From DASUPK01 sp033856335 (GTDB lineage: Bacteria > Actinomycetota > Thermoleophilia > Solirubrobacterales > 70-9): a stretch of 40,153 nucleotides of DNA. Below the pieces are notes generated by a model that ran no database searches, was not told where the DNA came from, and saw nothing but the letters and a program-made list of their open reading frames with translations. A program made the translations under genes and the position numbers. Shown here in pieces: positions 6,374 through 13,619 of this stretch. Where the stretch lies: NCBI GenBank assembly GCA_033856335.1, contig JAWVFG010000009.1, positions 1 through 40,153 of the forward strand, written 5' to 3'. The stretch's first letter is position 1. Every line of letters begins with the position of its first letter.

Positions 6374-8065
6374 ATGGAGGCGAGCAGCTCCGGCAAGACC
6401 GACACGAGCCCGAAGTCCAGCGCCAACGGCAGGAGCGGCAACGGCGGCGCCCCCGGGAAGTCCGAGAAGAAGGCCAAGTCCTCGGCCAAGCGCTCCAAGG
6501 CGACACCCGCGCTCGAGTCGTTCAATCCGGCCACCGGCGAGCTGATCGGCGCGGTCGAGACCATCACGCCGGGAATGGTGCAGGGGATCGTCGACGACGT
6601 GGCGGAGGTCCAGCCGTTCTGGGCGGCGCTCTCCCTCGACGACCGCGCCCGCTACATGCGGCGCGCCGGAGACGTGCTGCTCTCGGAGCTCGATGAGATC
6701 GCCGAGCTGCTCACCAACGAGCAGGGCAAGCCACGGGTCGAGAGCTACACGATGGAGCTCCTCCCCACCATCGACTCGCTCAAGTGGATCGCCGACAACG
6801 GCCCGAGCATCCTCTCCGACGAGAAGCTCTCAATGCCGCTCTTCCTGAAGTCGAAGAGCGCGAAGTTCACCTTCGAGCCGATCGGCGTCGTCGGCGTGAT
6901 CGCTCCCTGGAATTACCCCTGGTCCATCCCCTTCGGCGAGGTCGCCATCGCGCTGATGGCCGGCAACGGAGTCGTGCTGAAGCCGGCCAGCCTGACGCCG
7001 CTGATCGGCGATCGGATCCGGCAGACCTTCGAGAAGGCCGGCCTCCCGGAGGGCCTGGTTCGGACCGTCCACGGCGGCGGCCGGATCGGCGACGCGCTCG
7101 TCAAGTCCACGGCCGGGAAGATCTTCTTCACCGGCTCGGTCGAGGTCGGCCGCAAGGTCGGCGTGGAGTGCGCCAAGCGGATGAAGGGCTCTGTGCTGGA
7201 GCTGGGCGGCAAGGACCCGCAGATCGTCTGCGCCGACGCCGACCTCGCCAACGCGGTCTCCGGCGCGGTCTGGGGCGGATTCGCCAACGCCGGCCAGACC
7301 TGTTCCGGGATCGAGCGCGTCTACGTCGTCAACGACGTGGCCGACGCATTCCTCGAGGGCGTCGTCCGCGAGACGGAGCGCCTTACCGTCGGCGACCCCC
7401 GAGACTGGACCACCGAGATCGGCCCGATGGTCTCCGACGACCAGGCGAAGATCGTCACCGAGCTGATCGACGACGCGGTCGAGAGCGGCGCCACCAAGCT
7501 CACCGGCGGCCCGACCAAGATCAACGGGATGAAGGGCAGCTTCATCGCCCCCGTCGTGCTGACCAGGGTCACGCACGAGATGCGGATCATGAACGAGGAG
7601 ATCTTCGGTCCCGTGCTGCCGGTGATGACCGTCGACTCGGAGAAGGAGGCGATCGCGCTCGCCAACGACTCGCAGTTCGGCCTCGGCGCCTCGGTCTGGA
7701 CCAAGGACCGCGCCAAGGGCGAGCGGATGTCGCACGAGATCGAGTCCGGAATGGTCTGGACCAACGATCACTCCTTCTCCCACGGCGCCTGCCAGTGCGC
7801 CTGGGGCGGGGTCAAGGACTCCGGCCTCGGCCGCTCTCACTCCAAGTTCGGCTTCTACGAGTGCGTCAACATCAAGCAGCTCGCCTGGGAGCCCGGCTGG
7901 ACCCGCGATATGTGGTGGCAGCCGTACGACCGCAAGCTCGCGGACGCGATCCGCTCCTCGGCGCAGCTTCTCTACAGCCGCAACGGCGACCGTCTCAAGG
8001 CTCTCCGCGAGGGATTCCGGCCTCTGGTGGAGGTCACCCGTCGGACGATGCAGAAGGGCAAATAG
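6374..8065 (+). CDS. Aldehyde dehydrogenase (NAD(P)+-dependent ALDH superfamily)
   Basis: The 563-residue enzyme oxidises an aldehyde to the acid with NAD(P)+. The ALDH residues are in place: Asn180 in APWNYPW, Lys203 in VVLKPAS, Glu276 in LELGGKDP, and nucleophile Cys310 in NAGQTCSGIERV. The catalytic domain ends near 500. A tail of about 60 residues rich in Trp and Arg follows (from LAWEPGWTRDMWW). The N-terminus has about 45 Ser/Lys/Gly-rich residues before the SFNPATGELIG domain start and looks disordered. I chose the ATG at 6374 because AGAGGA precedes it by seven bases; the frame is open further upstream but crosses a terminator. Succinate-semialdehyde or broad-substrate dehydrogenase are options; the substrate is not decided. 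Confidence 0.92.
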   Translation: MEASSSGKTDTSPKSSANGRSGNGGAPGKSEKKAKSSAKRSKATPALESFNPATGELIGAVETITPGMVQGIVDDVAEVQPFWAALSLDDRARYMRRAGDVLLSELDEIAELLTNEQGKPRVESYTMELLPTIDSLKWIADNGPSILSDEKLSMPLFLKSKSAKFTFEPIGVVGVIAPWNYPWSIPFGEVAIALMAGNGVVLKPASLTPLIGDRIRQTFEKAGLPEGLVRTVHGGGRIGDALVKSTAGKIFFTGSVEVGRKVGVECAKRMKGSVLELGGKDPQIVCADADLANAVSGAVWGGFANAGQTCSGIERVYVVNDVADAFLEGVVRETERLTVGDPRDWTTEIGPMVSDDQAKIVTELIDDAVESGATKLTGGPTKINGMKGSFIAPVVLTRVTHEMRIMNEEIFGPVLPVMTVDSEKEAIALANDSQFGLGASVWTKDRAKGERMSHEIESGMVWTNDHSFSHGACQCAWGGVKDSGLGRSHSKFGFYECVNIKQLAWEPGWTRDMWWQPYDRKLADAIRSSAQLLYSRNGDRLKALREGFRPLVEVTRRTMQKGK

Positions 8066-8109
8066 GTCCTAACGGGCTGCAGATGGGTTACCGGTAGAGG
8101 ATGTCCTCC

Positions 8110-9012
8110 ATGACCACGCGGCTGAACAGATCGCGGGCGACAATCGCCCTGCTCGTCGCGATCGCCTTCGGGCTTCTTGCGGCGCAGCTCCTGGGTGGGT
8201 CGGGCGCGGCGGCGGCCAAGCCCAATCCCCAGGCCCAGGCGAGCAAGTCCGTGACCTACCGGCAGCAGACCTACACCCTCAGCGGGGCGAATGAGAAACG
8301 GCGGCTCACCATCCGCTGCCCCGGGAACCTCGTGCCGCTCGGCGGTGGGATGACCGGCTCCCCGCTGCCGGTCGGCGACGGTGAGGGGATCTATCCCCAC
8401 TCCTATGAGCGACTCGGCGTCCAGCACGGCTACCACAGCACCGTTGTGCTCTACGACCCCTCACCCGAGAGCACCACCGCGCGCAGCGTGACCATGCAGG
8501 TCGCCTGCGCCCGCAAGCAACGGCACGTCACGCCTCCGCACACGACGATCTACGTCAATCCCGGTGAGACGAAGACGGCGGTCGCCACCTGCCCCGGCCG
8601 GCGCCACCTCTTCGGAGGAGGCTTTCAGCGCACCGACTTCGTCGCGCGCGGCGGCGACTACGTCACGGAGTCCCGGGCGATCTCCAGCAAGTCCTGGAGC
8701 GTCACCGGGCGCGCGTTCGGCGGATTCGGCGGCGAGCTGACGGCGATCGCCTATTGCTGGCGGAGCAAGAAGCCCCTGCTCACCGAGGTTTCCGGATCGA
8801 CATCCGTCGGCACTGGCCAGTACGCGACTGCGACGACGCTCCCCTGCCCGGTTGGCCACCTCGTGTTCGGCGGATTCAGCACCTCACCATCGGGGGCGGC
8901 CTTCTTCACGAACGGCTACATCAACACCAACGGAAGCTGGCAGGCCTCTGCCTACAACCACTTCGGGCCGGCGGCGACACTCACGGCCTACGGCTACTGC
9001 CTGAAGCTCTAG
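8110..9012 (+). CDS. Secreted protein with three internal repeats, unknown function
   Basis: The protein (300 residues from the ATG at 8110) starts with a signal peptide: a basic N-terminus, a hydrophobic core, and an Ala-rich cleavage region ending near GAAAAK. The mature part consists of three similar units. Each opens with Cys-Pro and a Gly-Gly turn (CPGNLVPLGGG, CPGRRHLFGGG, CPVGHLVFGG) and ends with an aromatic segment and a single Cys (QVACAR, AIAYCW, YGYCLKL). There are exactly six cysteines in the mature protein, two per unit, suggesting one disulfide per unit. I prefer the ATG at 8110 over the one at 8101, because AGAGG at 8096-8100 directly abuts 8101 but lies nine bases from 8110. 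No enzymatic motif is seen; a surface-binding or structural role is a guess. Confidence 0.85.
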   Translation: MTTRLNRSRATIALLVAIAFGLLAAQLLGGSGAAAAKPNPQAQASKSVTYRQQTYTLSGANEKRRLTIRCPGNLVPLGGGMTGSPLPVGDGEGIYPHSYERLGVQHGYHSTVVLYDPSPESTTARSVTMQVACARKQRHVTPPHTTIYVNPGETKTAVATCPGRRHLFGGGFQRTDFVARGGDYVTESRAISSKSWSVTGRAFGGFGGELTAIAYCWRSKKPLLTEVSGSTSVGTGQYATATTLPCPVGHLVFGGFSTSPSGAAFFTNGYINTNGSWQASAYNHFGPAATLTAYGYCLKL

Positions 9013-9015
9013 ATT
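9010..9015 (+). promoter_or_regulatory. Possible -10 element of the ccm-hem operon
   Basis: TAGATT overlaps the stop codon of the secreted-protein gene. It would start a transcript near 9022 and give a leader of about 53 bases. That leader would contain the hairpin that covers the ccmA ribosome binding site. No -35 box is visible, and read-through from upstream is also possible. Confidence 0.3.
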
Positions 9016-9027
9016 CGCGTCATGCGA

Positions 9028-9072
9028 GGGTGCTCCACCAGCGCGACCCGTGAAACGGGGAAGGAGCAACCC
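9028..9072 (+). promoter_or_regulatory. Hairpin covering the ccmA ribosome binding site
   Basis: Bases 9028-9036 can pair with 9063-9072 (nine pairs, one bulged A). Inside lies a 5-bp hairpin (9047-9051 with 9055-9059). The Shine-Dalgarno AAGGAG at 9061-9066 would be mostly buried, so translation of ccmA at TTG 9075 could be gated by this fold. This is a prediction from base pairing only. Confidence 0.35.
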
Positions 9073-9074
9073 GT

Positions 9075-9758
9075 TTGACGTCGCGGACTGCGGCCGTGGA
9101 GAACCGTGCCGGTGGCGATCCGGCGACCAGATCGGCTCGGGCGGCGATCGAGCTCGCGGGGCTGCGGCGCGACTTCGGCGACCGAACGGCGCTGGCGGGG
9201 ATCCGGGCCCGGCTGGAGCCCGGCGAGAGCCTGGCGGTCCTGGGGCCGAACGGCTCCGGCAAGTCGACGCTGCTGCGGATCCTGGCCGGCCTGCTGCGGC
9301 CCAGCGGCGGCGAGGTCATGGTGCTCGGCTGCGCGCTGCCCAGGGAGACACACCTCCTCCGCGGCCGTGTCGGGTACTTGGGCCACGATCCTCTCCTCTA
9401 CCGCGACCTCAGCCCCCGCGAGAACCTCGATCTGGTTGCGGCGCTGCACGGGCTCGAACCGGCGTCCGCCGCGCGCCGCATCGACCATCTGCTCGATGCC
9501 GTCGAGATGTCACCGCGCGGCGACGATCGCGTCGCGGAGCTCTCGGCCGGCATGAAGCAGCGGATCGACATCTGCCGAGCGGTGCTGCACGAGCCGGAGC
9601 TGCTGCTGCTCGACGAGCCCGACGCCCACCTGGACTCCGGCGCCCGCCGCCTGATCGAGCCACTGATCGCCGCGGTCGAACGGCGGAGCCGCGTGGTGGT
9701 CAGCCACGACCGCGAGGCCGCGACCGCGGGCGCCGACGTCGTCCTGGAGCTCCGATGA
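9075..9758 (+). CDS. ccmA: Heme exporter / cytochrome c maturation ABC ATPase CcmA
   Basis: This is the 227-residue ATP-binding subunit of the CcmABC complex, which drives heme handling for cytochrome c maturation at the membrane. It shows Walker A GPNGSGKS (57-64), the signature ELSAGMKQR (155-163) and Walker B LLLLDEPDAHLD (177-188). It lacks a clear Q-loop Gln, with YLGHD there instead, as is common in CcmA. The start is TTG at 9075, supported by AAGGAG at 9061-9066. The N-terminal 23 residues before the ABC core are low in conservation. Its stop overlaps the ATG of ccmB (ATGA). Identification as CcmA rather than a generic ABC ATPase rests on the ccmB and ccmC neighbours. Confidence 0.9.
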   Translation: MTSRTAAVENRAGGDPATRSARAAIELAGLRRDFGDRTALAGIRARLEPGESLAVLGPNGSGKSTLLRILAGLLRPSGGEVMVLGCALPRETHLLRGRVGYLGHDPLLYRDLSPRENLDLVAALHGLEPASAARRIDHLLDAVEMSPRGDDRVAELSAGMKQRIDICRAVLHEPELLLLDEPDAHLDSGARRLIEPLIAAVERRSRVVVSHDREAATAGADVVLELR

Positions 9759-10423
9759 CCCCGTTCTCGGCGCTCCTGCGCAAGGACCTGCGGGTCGAGC
9801 TGCGCACCCTCCGGTCGCTACCGGCGATGGCGCTCTTCGCCGTCTCCGCCTTCGTCATCTTCCGGTTCGGGCTCGATCGCACCACGCTCGACGGGGAGCT
9901 GGCGGCCGGAGTCCTGGTGCCCACCCTGCTGTTCGCCGCCCTGCTCGCCATCAACCGCCTGTTCGTCGCCGAGCGCGAGGAGGGCGGCTTCGACCTGATC
10001 CGCCTCGCGCCCGTGGACCGCACCGTCCTCTTCGCCGCCAAGGCGAGTGCGCTTGTCATCTACCTCGTGGTCCTGGAGCTGGTTGCGGTCCCGATCTTCG
10101 CCCTGTTCTTCCTCGACTCCGTCTCCGGACTGGTCCCATTCGCCCTCGTCCTGCTGCTTGCCAACGTCGGCCTGGCCGCGACCGGGACGCTGATCTCGAC
10201 CATCGCGACCATGTCGAGCGCCCGGGATCTGCTCGCGCCCCTGATCCTGCTGCCGCTGCTGATCCCGCTGGTGATCGCCGCGGCGGGCGCCGGGGAGCAC
10301 CTGCTCGCCTCGGGGGGCCCCGACTATGGGCGCTTCGGAACATGGCTGGGATTGCTCGGGCTCTACGATCTGATCTTCCTCCTGGTCGGGTACGCGACCT
10401 TCGACTTCCTGCTCGAGGACTGA
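9755..10423 (+). CDS. ccmB: Heme exporter membrane subunit CcmB
   Basis: The 222-residue protein has about six hydrophobic segments and the CcmB pattern: an N-terminal LLRKDLRVELRT stretch, a loop with FVAEREEGGFDLIRLAPVD, and ISTIATMSSARDLLAPLILLPLLIPL. It forms the membrane part of the ABC complex with CcmA. The start ATG at 9755 overlaps the ccmA stop. The length matches the family (about 220 residues). Confidence 0.92.
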   Translation: MTPFSALLRKDLRVELRTLRSLPAMALFAVSAFVIFRFGLDRTTLDGELAAGVLVPTLLFAALLAINRLFVAEREEGGFDLIRLAPVDRTVLFAAKASALVIYLVVLELVAVPIFALFFLDSVSGLVPFALVLLLANVGLAATGTLISTIATMSSARDLLAPLILLPLLIPLVIAAAGAGEHLLASGGPDYGRFGTWLGLLGLYDLIFLLVGYATFDFLLED

Positions 10424-10440
10424 CCCGGGGACCACTGAAA

Positions 10441-11136
10441 ATGGCCGGCGCCTTCCAATCGATAACGCTTCGCCGCCTCGCGGCCGCCACCGTGGTTGTG
10501 ATGGGCGCGGGCTACGCGCTGGCGTTCCTCTACGCGCCGCAGGACGCCGTGGAGGGCTTCATCCAGAAGGTCTTCTACCTGCACGTACCCCTCGCCATCG
10601 TCTCGCTGGTGGGCTTCATGGTCGCCGCCGTGCACGCGATCCGCCACCTGCGGACGGGCGACCCGAAGCACGATGCCCGCTCCTACGTCTCGATCCACAT
10701 CTCGGTGATCTTCGGCATCGCGGTCCTGCTCACCGGAGCGATCTGGGCGAAGGGGGCGTGGGGGATCTGGTGGGAGTGGCGCGAGCCAACCCTGGTCAGC
10801 TTCCTGATCGTGATCCTGCTCTACGCGACCTACTACCCGCTCCGCTATGCGATCGAGGACCGCGATCGGCAGGCGCGCTATTCGTCGGTCTTCGCGATCA
10901 CCGCCGGGGCCTTCGTCCCGCTCAACTTCCTGGCGGTCAGGCTCGCGCAGCCGCTGATCCATCCGCGGACCTTCTCCTCGTCCGGAGGGCTGCCGGGATC
11001 AATGCTTCTGGCGTTCCTGGTCTGCCTGGCAGGCGTGGCGCTGCTCTGGGTGACTCTGGTCTGGTTCGAGCTGGACGCGAAGAAGGCGTCCGGAAACCTG
11101 AAGCGGATCCGCAGAGCGCTCGAGGCCACGACATGA
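10441..11136 (+). CDS. ccmC: Cytochrome c maturation protein CcmC (heme-handling)
   Basis: The 231-residue polytopic protein belongs to the heme-handling family. The Trp-rich loop reads WGIWWEWREPTL (WWD-like motif), and candidate heme-ligand histidines lie in FYLHVP and in LIHPRTF. About six membrane segments are visible. CcmC presents heme with CcmAB and, where present, CcmE. The start ATG at 10441 is 17 bases after ccmB. The frame is open farther upstream, but that part is antiphase ccmB sequence. No ccmE, ccmF or ccmH gene is in the window, so the rest of the system must lie elsewhere. Confidence 0.92.
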   Translation: MAGAFQSITLRRLAAATVVVMGAGYALAFLYAPQDAVEGFIQKVFYLHVPLAIVSLVGFMVAAVHAIRHLRTGDPKHDARSYVSIHISVIFGIAVLLTGAIWAKGAWGIWWEWREPTLVSFLIVILLYATYYPLRYAIEDRDRQARYSSVFAITAGAFVPLNFLAVRLAQPLIHPRTFSSSGGLPGSMLLAFLVCLAGVALLWVTLVWFELDAKKASGNLKRIRRALEATT

Positions 11137-11375
11137 TCCCGCCGCTTGCAATCCAGGACGGCGGCTACGTCGGCGGCGCATACCTCGTCTTCCTGCTGCT
11201 GCTCCTGATCTACGTGGCGATCATGGCCGCAAAGCTCCAGCGGATCCAGCGCGATCTGAGCTCGCTCGCCGACCTCGCCGACCGCTCGCAGGGCCAGGGC
11301 TCGGACCGTGGCGTCGGGCAGATCCGCGGCCGCGAGGAGGAGATCGAGGCCGTGCGCCAGGGAGGTCGCGGATGA
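11133..11375 (+). CDS. CcmD-like small membrane protein
   Basis: This 80-residue gene starts at ATG 11133, overlapping the ccmC stop (ATGA), and ends by overlapping the hemA start (ATGA). One membrane helix (about residues 17-36, YLVFLLLLLIYVAIMAA) follows a short N-terminus ending in GGYVGGAY. A charged, helix-prone cytoplasmic tail comes after it (AKLQRIQRDLSSLADLADR, then Arg/Glu-rich). Position after ccmC, size, an aromatic residue before the helix, and a basic segment after it match CcmD, which supports heme handling in the CcmABC complex. The tail is longer than usual for CcmD. Sequence conservation is too low to be certain. Confidence 0.7.
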   Translation: MIPPLAIQDGGYVGGAYLVFLLLLLIYVAIMAAKLQRIQRDLSSLADLADRSQGQGSDRGVGQIRGREEEIEAVRQGGRG

Positions 11376-12715
11376 GCGGCCTGCTCACCCTGGGCGTCTC
11401 CCACCGCACAGCGCCGCTGGCGCTGCGGGAGCAGCTCGCCCTCACCGAGGGGCGTGCGGCGGGTGTCCTCAGCGCGCTCGTCACCGAGGGGCCGATCAGC
11501 GAGGCGGCGGCGCTCTCCACCTGCAATCGCACCGAGCTCTATCTCGTCGCCACCGACTCGGTGGAGGCCGAGGCCGCGGGCCTCGCGGTTCTGGCTCGGG
11601 AGGCCGGGATCCGCCCCACCGAGCTCCTCGGGCCGCTCTACTCGCTCCGCGGCGCGGACGCCGCCCGGCACCTGTATCGGGTGACCGCCGGCCTCGAGTC
11701 GATGATCGTCGGCGAGGCGGAGATCCAGGGGCAGGTGAAGCGGGCGTACGAGCTGGCGCTGGTCGAGGGCGCGACCGGCCCGATCCTCAACCGGATGTTC
11801 CGCGGCGCCCTCGCGGCGGGCAAGCGAGCGCGCACCGAGACCGCCGTTGGCGAGAAGGGCGTCTCGATTCCATCGGTTGCAGTCGAGCTGGCGCAGCGCA
11901 ACCTCGGTGACCTGTCAGCCCGCCGCGTGCTGCTGATCGGCGCCGGCGAGACCTCCGAGCTCACCGCCCGCGCCCTCGCGGCCCGCGGCTCCGAGGCCGT
12001 ATTCATCGCCAACCGCGGCTACAACCGGGCGATCTCGCTGGCTCAGCGCTTCAATGGGCGCGCCGTCCGGATCGACGAGCTTCCGGCGCAGCTGGCGAGC
12101 GCGGACATCGTCGTCTCGGCGACCAACTCGCCTCACCACCTGATCGAGCGCTCCGAGCTCGAGGTGATCATGGGACAGCGCGACGGGTCGCCGCTCCTCC
12201 TGATCGACCTCGCCGTGCCGCGTGACATCGACCCGGAGTGCCGCGAGATCGAGGGGGTCAGCCTCTACGACGTCGACGAGGTCCAGGCCATCGTGGAGCA
12301 GAACGCTTCCGGCCGCGAGGCGGCGGCCCGCCACGCCGGCGGCATCATCGACTCCGAGCTGAGCCGATTCGAGCGCTGGCTGGGCGCCCAGGAGGTAATG
12401 CCGACCGTCGCGGCCCTGCGCGAGCGAGCCGACTCGATCGTCGCGCAGGTCCTCTCCGAGAACGCCACCCGGTGGGAGAGCCTCTCCGCCACCGACCGAG
12501 AGAGGGTCGAGCAGATGGCCCGGGCGATCGCCAACCGGCTTCTGCACGAGCCCACCGTCAGGCTCAAGGGGATCGCCGACCGCGAGGACGCCTACCTGCA
12601 GGTCAGCGCGCTCCGCGAGCTCTTCGGGCTCGACGCCGGCACCGAGCCTGATGCCGGAGAGGGCGCCGACGTCGCCTCGCTCGACGAGAGGCGTCGCCGG
12701 AACGAACGCAGCTAG
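11372..12715 (+). CDS. hemA: Glutamyl-tRNA reductase
   Basis: HemA reduces glutamyl-tRNA to glutamate-1-semialdehyde, the first committed step of the C5 tetrapyrrole pathway. The 447-residue protein has the catalytic Cys51 in LSTCNRTELY, the GVSHRTAPL N-terminal motif, the LESMIVGEAEIQGQVK segment, an NADPH-binding stretch VLLIGAGETSELTARAL, and a C-terminal dimerisation helix region. Length is normal. The start ATG overlaps the ccmD-like stop. The acidic/Arg-rich last 30 residues are probably disordered. Placement behind ccm genes suggests coordinated supply of heme. Confidence 0.97.
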   Translation: MSGLLTLGVSHRTAPLALREQLALTEGRAAGVLSALVTEGPISEAAALSTCNRTELYLVATDSVEAEAAGLAVLAREAGIRPTELLGPLYSLRGADAARHLYRVTAGLESMIVGEAEIQGQVKRAYELALVEGATGPILNRMFRGALAAGKRARTETAVGEKGVSIPSVAVELAQRNLGDLSARRVLLIGAGETSELTARALAARGSEAVFIANRGYNRAISLAQRFNGRAVRIDELPAQLASADIVVSATNSPHHLIERSELEVIMGQRDGSPLLLIDLAVPRDIDPECREIEGVSLYDVDEVQAIVEQNASGREAAARHAGGIIDSELSRFERWLGAQEVMPTVAALRERADSIVAQVLSENATRWESLSATDRERVEQMARAIANRLLHEPTVRLKGIADREDAYLQVSALRELFGLDAGTEPDAGEGADVASLDERRRRNERS

Positions 12716-12719
12716 GACG

Positions 12720-13619
12720 ATGGCTGGGCCACCGGTGCTCCGGCTGGGCACGCGCGGCAGCGCACTGGCCCTCGCGCAGGCGAAGATCGTCGCCAAGGCG
12801 CTCGGGGGCGCCGAGATCGTTCCGATCAAGACCTCCGGTGACCGGGATTCCGCCGACAAGTCCCGCTTCGTCAAGGAGATCGAGCGGGCGCTGCTGGACG
12901 GCGAGATCGATCTCGGCGTCCACTCCGCCAAGGACCTGCCGACCGATCTCCCCGACGAGCTCGAAATCGCCGGAGTCCCGGAGAGAGCTGACCCCCGCGA
13001 CGCCTACGTCGGCCACGTCACCTCGCTCGGCGCGGTGGCTCCCGGATCCCGGATCGGCACCGCCAGCCTGCGCCGACGGGCCCAGATCCTTGCTCGGCGG
13101 CCGGACCTGGAGGTGGTCGATCTCCGCGGGAACGTCGACACCCGGCTCGACCGGCTCGAGGACGGCGAGTTCGACGGGCTGATCCTCGCGGCCGCCGGCC
13201 TGCATCGCCTCCGCCGTGCGGAGGAGATGGCCTTTCCGATCGAACCCGAGGAAATGATCCCGTCGCCGGGGCAGGGCGCCCTGGTGATCCAAACCCGACG
13301 TGCGGACGACCGCCCCGCCGCTGCGGCCGAATCGATCACCGACCGCGGAGCGCTCGCCACCCTGAGGGCCGAGCGCGCTCTGGTCGCCGCGCTCGGGGCG
13401 AGCTGCAACACCCCTCTGGGGGCATATGCCGAGCTCCAGCATGGCGGGCGATGCCGGATGCGCGCCTTCTGCGGGCTCCCGGACGGCAGCGAATGGCTCA
13501 CCGACGAGATGGAGATGGATTCGGCCGATCCCGAGGCCCTCGGCCGAGCCCTGGCGGAGCGAATGAAGTCAGCGGGCGCCGCCGACATCCTCGAGAGAGC
13601 GGAGGCAATGGCGACGTGA
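12720..13619 (+). CDS. hemC: Porphobilinogen deaminase (hydroxymethylbilane synthase)
   Basis: HemC polymerises four porphobilinogens into hydroxymethylbilane. The 299-residue protein shows GTRGSALALAQ (10-20), the GVHSAKDLPT active-site loop (66-75), TASLRRRAQ, and Cys229 in GASCNTPLG, which holds the dipyrromethane cofactor. The start ATG at 12720 is four bases after the hemA stop. The stop overlaps the GTG start of the cobA-hemD fusion (GTGA). Confidence 0.97.
   Translation: MAGPPVLRLGTRGSALALAQAKIVAKALGGAEIVPIKTSGDRDSADKSRFVKEIERALLDGEIDLGVHSAKDLPTDLPDELEIAGVPERADPRDAYVGHVTSLGAVAPGSRIGTASLRRRAQILARRPDLEVVDLRGNVDTRLDRLEDGEFDGLILAAAGLHRLRRAEEMAFPIEPEEMIPSPGQGALVIQTRRADDRPAAAAESITDRGALATLRAERALVAALGASCNTPLGAYAELQHGGRCRMRAFCGLPDGSEWLTDEMEMDSADPEALGRALAERMKSAGAADILERAEAMAT

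Noticed and set aside
9075..9758. Calling this gene a generic multidrug ABC ATPase
   Set aside because: Overlap with ccmB and the ccmC gene that follows make the cytochrome c maturation role much more likely.
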